6,982 nucleotides of DNA from Pseudomonadota bacterium (GCA_023418705.1 JAEZYZ010000126.1:1-6982); one strand, 5' to 3'. Shown: positions 1 through 5,493, counted from the first letter of the stretch. Notes: generated from the sequence alone by a model not told the origin. Program-made: numbers and translations.

Positions 1-1
1 C

Positions 2-796
2 AGTACGCCAGTGGGTGGCAGCGGGGGGACAGGGGTCGGCGGGAGCGCGGGCGGCGGCGACGCCGGCACCGGCGGGACCATGGGCGGCTCACCCGTATTT
101 CATGTCTTTCTGTTGCTTGGGCAGTCGAACATGGAGGGCTGGCCGAAAGCACAGGCGGCGGACCGGACGCCGGACGAGCGCGTGCGCGTCCTCGGTTACG
201 ACGACTGCTCCTCCACCGGAAGAAAGAAGGACGAGTGGGCGGTCGCGACGCCGCCGCTGCACAGCTGCTGGAACGACGGCCTCGGCCCCGGCGACTACTT
301 CGGCAAGACCATCGTGCAGGCGATCGCCGATGGCGACTCGATCGGGCTCGTGCCCTGCGCCGTCAACGGCGAGAAGATCGAGACGTTCATGAAGAACGGC
401 GGCAGCCGCTACCAGTGGATCATCGATCGGGCGCGCCTGGCCCAACAAGCCGGGGGCGTCATCCAGGGGATCCTCTTCCACCAGGGCGAATCCAACTGCG
501 GCGATCCGGCCTGGCCCGGAAAGGTGAACACGCTGGTCCAGGATCTGCGCTCGGATCTAGGTCTTGGTGACGTCCCCTTCCTGGCCGGTGAGCTGCCGTA
601 CAACGGCAACTGCGCAAACCACAACACCCTCGTCGGCCAGCTGCCAAGCGTCGTTTCCAACGCTCACGTGGTGTCCGCGACAGGGTTGAGCACCGACCCT
701 GCCGACGTCGAATGGAACCTGCACTTCGACCGCGCCTCCCAGGTCACGCTCGGCACGCGCTACGGGGAGAAGATGATCGAAGTGCTGGGGTGGTGA
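2..796 (+). CDS. SASA/CE6-type carbohydrate esterase (sialate O-acetylesterase-like), 5' partial
   Basis: The protein probably removes acetyl groups from sugars or polysaccharides, as known SASA-domain (sialate O-acetylesterase / carbohydrate esterase family 6) hydrolases do; the substrate cannot be told. Counting from the GTG at 11, residues 1-28 are a Gly/Ser/Thr-rich linker. The catalytic domain follows: GQSNM (37-41) with the presumed nucleophile Ser39, HQGESN (157-162), and LHFD (237-240) with the presumed catalytic His238. Five Cys (66, 86, 116, 163, 201) would suit an exported, disulfide-bonded protein. The frame stays open to the left edge (codons from base 2), and a Gly-rich stretch is an unlikely true N-terminus, so the GTG at 11 is probably internal and a signal or lipoprotein peptide probably lies upstream. 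The domain assignment is confident; export and substrate are inference. It converges on parB and shows no functional tie to it. Confidence 0.85.
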   Translation, partial: STPVGGSGGTGVGGSAGGGDAGTGGTMGGSPVFHVFLLLGQSNMEGWPKAQAADRTPDERVRVLGYDDCSSTGRKKDEWAVATPPLHSCWNDGLGPGDYFGKTIVQAIADGDSIGLVPCAVNGEKIETFMKNGGSRYQWIIDRARLAQQAGGVIQGILFHQGESNCGDPAWPGKVNTLVQDLRSDLGLGDVPFLAGELPYNGNCANHNTLVGQLPSVVSNAHVVSATGLSTDPADVEWNLHFDRASQVTLGTRYGEKMIEVLGW

Positions 797-838
797 TTCG
801 GAGCGCCTGGAGCGCCGATCCGTCTGCCGCACTCCTGC

Positions 839-859
839 CAGTGTCCGTAGCGGGCACGG
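839..859. terminator. Hairpin in the esterase/parB convergent gap
   Basis: Bases 841-847 pair with 851-857 around a three-base TAG loop (7 bp including one G-U pair); after an A/G mismatch, C838-C839 can pair with G859-G860. It lies between two genes that end towards each other, where a bidirectional terminator is expected. There is no T-run on either side, so it is not a textbook intrinsic terminator and its role is inferred from position. Confidence 0.35.
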
Positions 860-889
860 GCAGTACGCCACGGGCAGCGGTGATGCGGC

Positions 890-1780
890 TCAGAGCAAGA
901 CCTCGAGGATCCGGTCGAGCTCGTCCCAGGAGCCGTACTTCACGACCAGCTCGCCTTTGCCGTCCTTGTCGCGGACCTCGCAGCGCGTGCCGAGGCGGCG
1001 CTCGAGCCGCGACTCCAGATCCCGCACGGACGCCGACTTGCCCTCTCGGCCCTCGCCGCCCTTGCCCTTCTTCGATCCTTGCTTGGCGCCGCGCACCAGC
1101 TCTTCGGTTTGGCGCACGCTGAGGCGCCCCCGCACCACCTTTTCGGCTAGCGACGCGATCGTCGCCGAGTCCGGTGCTCCGAGCAGCGCGCGAGCGTGCC
1201 CCTCGCTGAGCTCGCCGCCGACCACGAGCTGGCGCACGGCGTCGGGCAGCTTGAGCAAGCGCAGGCCGTTTGCGATGGTGGAGCGATCCTTGCCCAGGCG
1301 CGACGCCAGACTCTCTTGTGTGAACCCGTGCTCTTTGATCAAGCGATCGAGCGCCTCGGCAAACTCGATCGGGTCGAGGTCTTCGCGCTGGACGTTCTCG
1401 ATCAGCGCCAGCTCGAAGGCGTCCTTTGCCGAGACGTCGCGCACGACGACCAGCACCTCGTGCAAGCCTGCCTTCTGCGCTGCGCGCCAGCGGCGCTCGC
1501 CGGCGATCAGCTCGAACTGGTCGGCGCCCCGCCGCCGCACCACGAGCGGCTCGATGATGCCGTGCTGGCGGATCGACTGGGCCAGCTCTTCGAGCGCCTC
1601 CGGATCGAAGTGCTGCCGCGGCTGCCCGCGCTGCGGGTGGATGCGTTCGATGGGGCACGAGAACACGTTGCCGTCGCCGTAGTTCTCGGCGCGCCCGCTC
1701 GGCGGCGGTGCCTTGGCCGGGAGCAACGCGTCGAGGCCGCGCCCGAGGCCGCGCGTGGGTTTGCTGGGGCCGCCGCTCAT
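890..1780 (-). CDS. parB: ParB/Spo0J chromosome-partitioning protein
   Basis: ParB loads at parS sites near the origin, binds CTP, slides as a clamp and stimulates the ParA ATPase. The 296-residue length is normal for a chromosomal ParB. Domains in order: an N-terminal ParA-contact motif RGLGRGLDALL (10-20); the ParB/Srx-fold CTP-binding domain with QPRQHFD (53-59), GERRWRA (94-100) and ENVQREDLDPIEFA (128-141); a helix-turn-helix around 153-179 (FTQESLASRLGKDRSTI) for parS recognition; a Lys/Gly-rich linker at about 231-250; and a C-terminal dimerisation domain at about 251-296. All key motifs appear intact. Its ATG overlaps the parA stop in an ATGA, and a GAGG ribosome-binding site lies seven bases upstream inside parA, so translation is probably coupled. 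No match to the usual 16-bp parS palindrome is visible in the window. Confidence 0.97.
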   Translation of the reverse strand: MSGGPSKPTRGLGRGLDALLPAKAPPPSGRAENYGDGNVFSCPIERIHPQRGQPRQHFDPEALEELAQSIRQHGIIEPLVVRRRGADQFELIAGERRWRAAQKAGLHEVLVVVRDVSAKDAFELALIENVQREDLDPIEFAEALDRLIKEHGFTQESLASRLGKDRSTIANGLRLLKLPDAVRQLVVGGELSEGHARALLGAPDSATIASLAEKVVRGRLSVRQTEELVRGAKQGSKKGKGGEGREGKSASVRDLESRLERRLGTRCEVRDKDGKGELVVKYGSWDELDRILEVLL

Positions 1781-2544
1781 GGATGGGCCTCGATGACCTC
1801 GCGAGCCAGGCTCAGGTACCCCTGCGCGCCCTTGCTCTGAACGTCATACAAAAGCGCCGGGAGCCCGTGCGAGGGAGCTTCGCTCAAGCGAACGTTGCGC
1901 GGGATCACGGAGTCGAAGACCCGGAAGTGACGCTTCACCTCTTCGGCCACCTGGTGCGCCAGCCGATTTCGTGGATCCCACATGGTCAGCACGATGCCTT
2001 CCACCGTCAGGTGTGGGTTCAACGAGGAGCGCACGCGGTCGATCGTCGCCATCAGGTAGGTGATGCCTTCGAGGGCGTAGTACTCGGGCTGCAATGGCAC
2101 GATCACGCGGTTGGCGGCCACGAGCACGTTGAGCGTGAGCACGCCGAGCGAGGGAGGGGAGTCGATGACGACGTACTGAAACCTGCCGATGTCGTCTTGC
2201 TCGAGCACGCGCTTGAGGTGGGTGCCCCGCTCGTCGTCGAACAGCTCGTATTCGACGGCGGTCAAATCCTGGGTCGCGGGAGCGACGTGCAGCGTCGAGA
2301 TCTGGGTCGGTTGAATCACCTCCGCTAGCGACACGGTGCCGATCAGCGCGTCGTAGATGGTGCGTGCCGCGCTGCCGGGGGCCACCCCGACGCCGCTCGA
2401 GGCGTTCGCCTGCGGGTCCAGGTCGACGAGCAACGTCGGCTTCTCTGCCGCAGCCAGGCTCGCGGCCAGGTTGACCGCGGTGGTCGTCTTGCCGACGCCG
2501 CCCTTTTGGTTGGCAATTGCGATGATGTTCGGTCGACCGGGCAT
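1777..2544 (-). CDS. parA: ParA/Soj chromosome-partitioning ATPase
   Basis: ParA is a deviant Walker-type ATPase that binds DNA as an ATP dimer and moves the ParB-parS complex. The 255-residue form from the ATG at 2544 begins MPGRPNIIAIANQ. It has the deviant Walker A KGGVGKTT (14-21; signature Lys14, P-loop Lys19), the A' motif VDLDPQAN (40-47) and Walker B VIDSP (126-130, Asp128). The lack of an N-terminal DNA-binding domain matches chromosomal Soj/ParA rather than large plasmid types. An in-frame GTG at 2574 would add ten residues and has AGG close upstream, but that AGG sits in the arm of an inverted repeat; the ATG start puts the P-loop at the family's usual distance from the N-terminus, though it has no clear ribosome-binding site. 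parB follows with a 4-base overlap. The product is certain, the start is not. Confidence 0.95.
   Translation of the reverse strand: MPGRPNIIAIANQKGGVGKTTTAVNLAASLAAAEKPTLLVDLDPQANASSGVGVAPGSAARTIYDALIGTVSLAEVIQPTQISTLHVAPATQDLTAVEYELFDDERGTHLKRVLEQDDIGRFQYVVIDSPPSLGVLTLNVLVAANRVIVPLQPEYYALEGITYLMATIDRVRSSLNPHLTVEGIVLTMWDPRNRLAHQVAEEVKRHFRVFDSVIPRNVRLSEAPSHGLPALLYDVQSKGAQGYLSLAREVIEAHP
1788..1791 (-). promoter_or_regulatory. parB ribosome-binding site
   Basis: On the minus strand GAGG lies seven bases before the parB ATG, inside the end of parA. It supports the ATG at 1780 and independent initiation in addition to coupling through the ATGA overlap. Confidence 0.65.
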
Positions 2545-2577
2545 GAGCGCGCGCAGCGTAGCAGCGCCGGGCACAAA

Positions 2578-2598
2578 CCTAGAGCACGTCGCTCCAGG
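2578..2598. promoter_or_regulatory. Inverted repeat upstream of parA (candidate operator or 5'-UTR hairpin)
   Basis: Arms CCTAGAGC (2578-2585) and GCTCCAGG (2591-2598) match at 7 of 8 positions around a five-base spacer. If transcribed towards parA, the odd position becomes a G-U pair, giving an uninterrupted 8-bp stem. It lies 34 bases before the parA ATG and only 4 before the alternative GTG at 2574. The sequence is seen directly; the function as operator or leader structure is inferred from position. Confidence 0.4.
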
Positions 2599-2631
2599 CT
2601 TATCGAAATGCAGCCCCCGCGTGCTCGAATT

Positions 2632-2660
2632 TTGGAAGACGGACCGGTTTGGCGTACTGT
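2632..2660 (+). promoter_or_regulatory. Sigma70-like promoter for the small-gene pair
   Basis: TTGGAA (2632-2637) and TACTGT (2655-2660) are separated by exactly 17 bases in one of the less GC-rich stretches of the window. Matches to consensus are 4/6 for the -35 and about 3/6 for the -10. Transcription would begin near 2667, just before the small plus-strand genes, and diverge from parA. This is an assignment by inspection. Confidence 0.45.
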
Positions 2661-2684
2661 GTGTTCAGATGTAGGTGTGGGTGG

Positions 2685-2888
2685 TTGGAAGTGGTTCGGA
2701 AGCTCGCTCATCGATTGCGCGCCGCCCTCGGCGCGGACGCCCTCGAGGCGGGACCGAGCTCGCGTGAGCGCATCTTGCGCGAGCAGTTCTGGAGCGCTCC
2801 CCACCGCCGGCCGCCTGCGTCCGTCGTCGATTTGTCGGCCGTTCGCGCCCGCAGCGCCGGCGTGCCCAAGGTCCGTTCCCTTCACTAA
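2685..2888 (+). CDS. Small basic protein of unknown function (tentative gene)
   Basis: I do not recognise this 67-residue product. From TTG at 2685 it reads MEVVRKLAHRLRAALG at the N-terminus and is rich in Arg (RERILREQ in the middle, HRR, RAR, KVR towards the end), with a net positive charge of roughly +8. No signal peptide or membrane segment is visible. Support for coding: about four-fifths of codons end in G or C in this frame, the overlapping frames do not look protein-like, and a promoter-like sequence lies just upstream. The start was chosen because AGGTG (2673-2677) lies seven bases before the TTG; a GTG at 2691 would shorten it by two residues. It ends 38 bases before the acidic small gene and is probably on the same transcript. 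It could instead be a non-coding leader. Confidence 0.42.
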   Translation: MEVVRKLAHRLRAALGADALEAGPSSRERILREQFWSAPHRRPPASVVDLSAVRARSAGVPKVRSLH

Positions 2889-2911
2889 CGCCAACGATTC
2901 GAGAAGAGCAC

Positions 2912-2916
2912 AGGAG
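2912..2916 (+). promoter_or_regulatory. Ribosome-binding site of the acidic small gene
   Basis: AGGAG lies ten bases before the ATG at 2927. It is the only strong Shine-Dalgarno match in the gap between the two small genes and supports translation of the 61-residue frame. Confidence 0.6.
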
Positions 2917-2926
2917 ACTATCGCAC

Positions 2927-3112
2927 ATGGCTTCTCCCCGTGGTTACCGCAGTTTCGCCGATTTCGAGCGCGAGCAGATCCGCCCGGAAATGCGCATCGG
3001 GTGGTCCGTCGACGATTTGGAGCAACCGGAGCAGGAGCTCGACTTCGATGCCGATCCCTTCGAGGCGGCGCTCGACGAGGCTGAGTACGAAGACGACGAT
3101 GACGACGAGTGA
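2927..3112 (+). CDS. Small, highly acidic protein of unknown function
   Basis: This 61-residue protein matches no family I can name. Residues 1-26 (MASPRGYRSFADFEREQIRP onward to IGW) contain all five Arg and several aromatics and may form a small ordered or binding segment. From residue 27 to the end there is not one basic residue, and the protein finishes in an Asp/Glu run (EYEDDDDDE). In total I count 23 acidic against 5 basic residues, a net charge near -18, so the C-terminal half is probably disordered. Such tails occur in DNA mimics, histone-like-protein or ribosome partners and metal-binding proteins, but nothing here chooses among these. An AGGAG site precedes the ATG, and an intrinsic terminator follows about 58 bases after the stop, so the gene closes a short transcription unit opposite parA. 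Confidence 0.75.
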   Translation: MASPRGYRSFADFEREQIRPEMRIGWSVDDLEQPEQELDFDADPFEAALDEAEYEDDDDDE

Positions 3113-3169
3113 CGTCACCGCCGCAGGGTTCCCTCGAGCTTGACTTTTTCGGCCCTTCCCGGACCGATC

Positions 3170-3208
3170 GGCCTCCGCGGACTGCCTCCCGCGGGGGCCA
3201 TTTCTTTG
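3170..3208 (+). terminator. Intrinsic terminator after the acidic small gene
   Basis: GGCCTCCGCGG (3170-3180) pairs with CCGCGGGGGCC (3189-3199) to give an 11-bp GC-rich stem with one G-U pair and an eight-base loop. The T-rich tail ATTTCTTTG follows immediately. It separates the small-gene transcript from tig. Confidence 0.7.
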
Positions 3209-3369
3209 TCCCGGTTCTTTCAAGCGCGATTGACCGTTCACCGGCCCGGCTTCGCCTCGCGTGGCCCGGTCCCTTCACCCCTTGCCGGAGAGGCCCTCGG
3301 TGTCGCGCGCCCGACGCGCCCAGTTTCGCCAGCGAGCACAGGCTCTTGACCTGGCTTGGCGCGCATGGC
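3209..3369. other. tig upstream region, no feature assigned
   Basis: After the terminator this stretch holds no credible reading frame on either strand. TTGACC occurs at 3230-3235 and 3346-3351, but neither has a believable -10 at the right distance, so I cannot place the tig promoter. GGCCCGG is repeated at 3243-3249 and 3264-3270 without an evident role. Confidence 0.3.
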
Positions 3370-3376
3370 AGGTGAG
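3370..3376 (+). promoter_or_regulatory. tig ribosome-binding site that decides the start
   Basis: AGGTGAG lies nine bases before the ATG at 3386. This rules in 3386 over the upstream in-frame TTG at 3356 and ATG at 3365: the site overlaps or follows those codons and could not serve them. Confidence 0.7.
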
Positions 3377-3385
3377 CCCATCCCG

Positions 3386-4663
3386 ATGCAGGTCAACCTT
3401 CAGAAGCTGAGCCCAGTTCTCGTCGAGTTCGATGTCCAGGTGGATGCCGCGCGCGTCAAATCCGAGCTCGATCGGGCCTATCAGTCCGTCGCGAAGAGCG
3501 CGCGGGTGCGGGGCTTCCGGCCGGGCAAGGCTCCGCGCAAGGTGCTGTCGCACGTGTACGGTGCTCGCATTGCAGCCGACGTCGCCCAGCGCCTGGTGGA
3601 CGAGACCTTCCCGCAGGCGGTCAGCGATCACAAATTGCAGCCCGTCAGCACTCCGGCGGTCGAGCCGGCCAAGCTGACCGAGAACCAGCCCTTCTCCTAC
3701 AAGGCGCGGGTCGAGATCATCCCGGAAATCGACTCGGTGGCCTACGAGGGCCTGGAGGCGGAGCGACCCAAGGTCGACGTCACCGACGAGCAGGTGGACG
3801 CGGAGCTGCTCGAGATCCGGCGCGCTCACTCCACGCTCGAGCCGCCGAAGGAGAGCCGGCCGGCCGCCAAGGGCGACGTGGTGACGATCGACTTCACGAT
3901 CAGCGTCGATGGGGCCGAGGTCGACGGCGCCGGCGCCAACGATTTCCAGAGCGAGCTCGGTGGCGGCACGCTCATCCCCGCCATCGAGGACGGCCTCACG
4001 GGCAAGCAGATCGGGGATCAGGTCGAGGTGGACGTCGAGATGCCCGCTCAACACCTTCATCCACAGCTGCGCGGAAAGACAGCGCATTTTCACTTGCTGC
4101 TGAAGGACATCAAGGAGCGGGTCGTGCCAGAGGCGGACGACGAATTCGCCAAAGATGTCGGTGAGTTCGAGTCTCTATCTGATCTAAAGGCTGACATCCG
4201 CAAGGGCCTGGAGGCCCAGGCCAAGGAGCAAGGCGACAACGCCGTGGCCGAGCAGCTCGTGCTCGACCTGGTCAAAAAGAACCCGATCCCGCTGCCCCCC
4301 TCCCTGGTCGAGCGGCAGATGCGCGTGACTGAACAGGAGATCCTGGCCCGCGCCCGGAGCCAAGGCCAGCAGGCCAGCGGCCTCGGCGAGGAGCTGCGGG
4401 TCAAGGTCCAGCAGGACGCCGAAGTGAAGGTGCGGGCCGGCCTCTTGATGGCGGAAATCGCCAAAAAAGAGGGCATCAAGATCGGCGACAAGGAAATCGA
4501 AGAGGGGCTCGGCGAGCTCGCCGAGCAGACCGGGAAGAACGTCGCCAAGCTGCGTGCTGAGTACCGGGATGCCAAAAAGCGTGAAATGCTGATCGGCATG
4601 ATCCTGGAGAACAAGGTGCTCGACATCATCGAGGCCAAAGCGAAGATCACCGACGCTGCTTGA
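3386..4663 (+). CDS. tig: Trigger factor, ribosome-associated chaperone
   Basis: Trigger factor docks on ribosomal protein L23 at the tunnel exit and shields nascent chains. The 425-residue form starts MQVNLQKLSPV, as family members do, and compares with 432 in E. coli. Domains: the N-terminal ribosome-binding domain (1 to about 115) with the GFRPGKAP signature at 43-50; an FKBP-type prolyl-isomerase domain at about 160-245 (KGDVVTIDF, then LIPAIEDG at 196-203); and the C-terminal helical chaperone domain at about 250-425. By hand alignment with E. coli, the pocket residues Phe198 and Tyr221 are replaced by Ile200 and His223, while Ile197 and Phe235 are kept, so isomerase activity may be weak. 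Codons at 4172-4192 (TCT CTA TCT GAT CTA) are AT-ending, unlike their surroundings. clpP follows after about 120 bases, the usual tig-clpP-clpX order. Confidence 0.97.
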   Translation: MQVNLQKLSPVLVEFDVQVDAARVKSELDRAYQSVAKSARVRGFRPGKAPRKVLSHVYGARIAADVAQRLVDETFPQAVSDHKLQPVSTPAVEPAKLTENQPFSYKARVEIIPEIDSVAYEGLEAERPKVDVTDEQVDAELLEIRRAHSTLEPPKESRPAAKGDVVTIDFTISVDGAEVDGAGANDFQSELGGGTLIPAIEDGLTGKQIGDQVEVDVEMPAQHLHPQLRGKTAHFHLLLKDIKERVVPEADDEFAKDVGEFESLSDLKADIRKGLEAQAKEQGDNAVAEQLVLDLVKKNPIPLPPSLVERQMRVTEQEILARARSQGQQASGLGEELRVKVQQDAEVKVRAGLLMAEIAKKEGIKIGDKEIEEGLGELAEQTGKNVAKLRAEYRDAKKREMLIGMILENKVLDIIEAKAKITDAA

Positions 4664-4721
4664 GCGGCGGTGAGCTCACCCGGACTCCAACCCGGATCAA
4701 GATCGCTCACGGGGCGCTTGA
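4660..4721 (+). repeat. Intercistronic inverted repeat between tig and clpP
   Basis: TTGAGCG (4660-4666, covering the tig stop) can pair with CGCTTGA (4715-4721), and GTGAGC (4670-4675) with GCTCAC (4705-4710), across a small internal loop and a loop of about 29 bases that holds CCCGGA twice. The perfect 12-bp palindrome GGTGAGCTCACC (4669-4680) overlaps the left arm and would compete. No T-run follows, so read-through into clpP is likely; a role in mRNA processing or stability is inference. Confidence 0.35.
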
Positions 4722-4770
4722 CGAAGGAGGGCCGGGGAGAAAGTTTGCGCTGACCGGACAGGCGAAGACC

Positions 4771-4775
4771 AGGAG
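4771..4775 (+). promoter_or_regulatory. clpP ribosome-binding site
   Basis: AGGAG lies seven bases before the second of two adjacent ATG codons (4783) and only four before the first (4780), favouring 4783 as the start. Confidence 0.65.
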
Positions 4776-4782
4776 AACGATG

Positions 4783-5466
4783 ATGCGAAAGCGACCCGAA
4801 AACCGAGGCGAGGCCCTGAAACTTCTCGAAAGCCGGGGGCAGGAGCTGACGTATGGGCCGCAGCCGCTGGCCGGCAGCATCATCTACCCGCACGTCGTCG
4901 AGACCACGCACCGGGGCGAGCGCACCTGGGACATCTTCAGTCGCCTACTCAAGGACCGGATCGTTTTCCTCGGCAGCGCTGTCGACGACGACGTCGCAAA
5001 CATCATCATCGCCCAGTTTCTTTTTTTGGAAAGCGAAGATCCGGACAAGGACATCCAGCTTTACGTGAACTCGCCGGGCGGCGTGGTCACGGCGGGCTTG
5101 GCCATCTACGACACGATGCAGTACGTCCGCTGCCCGGTGAGCACCATCTGCATCGGCCAAGCGGCGAGCATGGGTGCGCTCTTGCTGGGGGCGGGGAGCA
5201 AGGGTCGGCGCTACGCTCTGCCTCACTCGCGCATCATGATCCACCAGCCGCTCGGCGGGGCCCGAGGGCAGGCGACGGACATCGAAATCCAGGCGCGTGA
5301 GATCCGCCACGCCAAGGACGTCGTCACCGACATCCTGGTCAAGTCGACAGGTCGTCCACGCAACGACATCATCCGCGACATCGAGCGGGACTTCTATATG
5401 GGCCCGGCGCAGGCCAAGGAGTACGGCCTCATCGACGAGATTTTCGAGCACAAAAAGCGAGACTGA
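4783..5466 (+). CDS. clpP: ATP-dependent Clp protease proteolytic subunit
   Basis: ClpP forms a barrel of two heptameric rings that degrades proteins fed in by ClpX or other Clp ATPases. The 227-residue form from ATG 4783 has the full serine-protease triad: Ser129 in GQAASMGA, His154 in MIHQPLGG and Asp203 in ERDFYM; the spacings of 25 and 49 residues equal those of E. coli ClpP (97, 122, 171). RGERTWDIFSRLLKDRIVFLG (44-64) and NSPGG (96-100) are family hallmarks. About 31 charged residues precede the IIYPHVVE axial-loop segment, against 14 propeptide residues in E. coli, so this N-terminus is longer and may be processed. A T7 run at 5021-5027 encodes part of FLFL (79-82). It probably shares a transcript with tig. 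An in-frame TTG at 4660 is rejected as start because it has no ribosome-binding site and overlaps tig. Confidence 0.97.
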   Translation: MRKRPENRGEALKLLESRGQELTYGPQPLAGSIIYPHVVETTHRGERTWDIFSRLLKDRIVFLGSAVDDDVANIIIAQFLFLESEDPDKDIQLYVNSPGGVVTAGLAIYDTMQYVRCPVSTICIGQAASMGALLLGAGSKGRRYALPHSRIMIHQPLGGARGQATDIEIQAREIRHAKDVVTDILVKSTGRPRNDIIRDIERDFYMGPAQAKEYGLIDEIFEHKKRD

Positions 5467-5473
5467 GGGCCCC

Positions 5474-5493
5474 GCTGGCCGGAGGCGGCCGGC
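5474..5493 (+). terminator. GC-rich hairpin after clpP
   Basis: Bases 5474-5481 pair with 5486-5493 (8 bp, one G-U) around a GAGG loop, starting eight bases after the clpP stop. No T-tract follows, so it could stabilise the 3' end of the mRNA or act as an imperfect terminator. A second weaker stem (5515-5519 with 5526-5530) and a T5 run at 5560-5564 lie further down, not directly joined. Confidence 0.4.

Noticed and set aside
800..816. Tandem 9-base repeat GGAGCGCCT/GGAGCGCCG after the esterase
   Set aside because: There are only two short copies, with no sign of a larger array or element; most likely chance.
1196..1840. Long plus-strand open frames opposite parB and parA
   Set aside because: They are antisense to two clearly conserved genes, have repetitive Arg/Leu/Ala-rich composition typical of GC-rich shadow frames, and show no family motifs.
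890..3112. parS site near parAB
   Set aside because: I looked for the TGTTTCACGTGAAACA-type palindrome around each ACGTG in the window; none had the flanking bases needed.
2343..3278. Minus-strand frame of 311 codons across the parA start region and the small genes
   Set aside because: Its Arg-rich sequence shows no domain; it overlaps the parA P-loop region in another frame and runs through the terminator and both small genes.
3356..3385. TTG at 3356 or ATG at 3365 as tig start
   Set aside because: Neither has a ribosome-binding site, and AGGTGAG lies correctly for the ATG at 3386, where the family-typical N-terminus begins.
3275..4093. Minus-strand frame of 272 codons opposite tig
   Set aside because: It is antisense to conserved trigger-factor coding sequence and only reflects GC bias.
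4718..4746. TTGACG as the -35 of a clpP promoter
   Set aside because: At spacings of 16-19 bases there is no acceptable -10; AAGTTT and neighbours match poorly.
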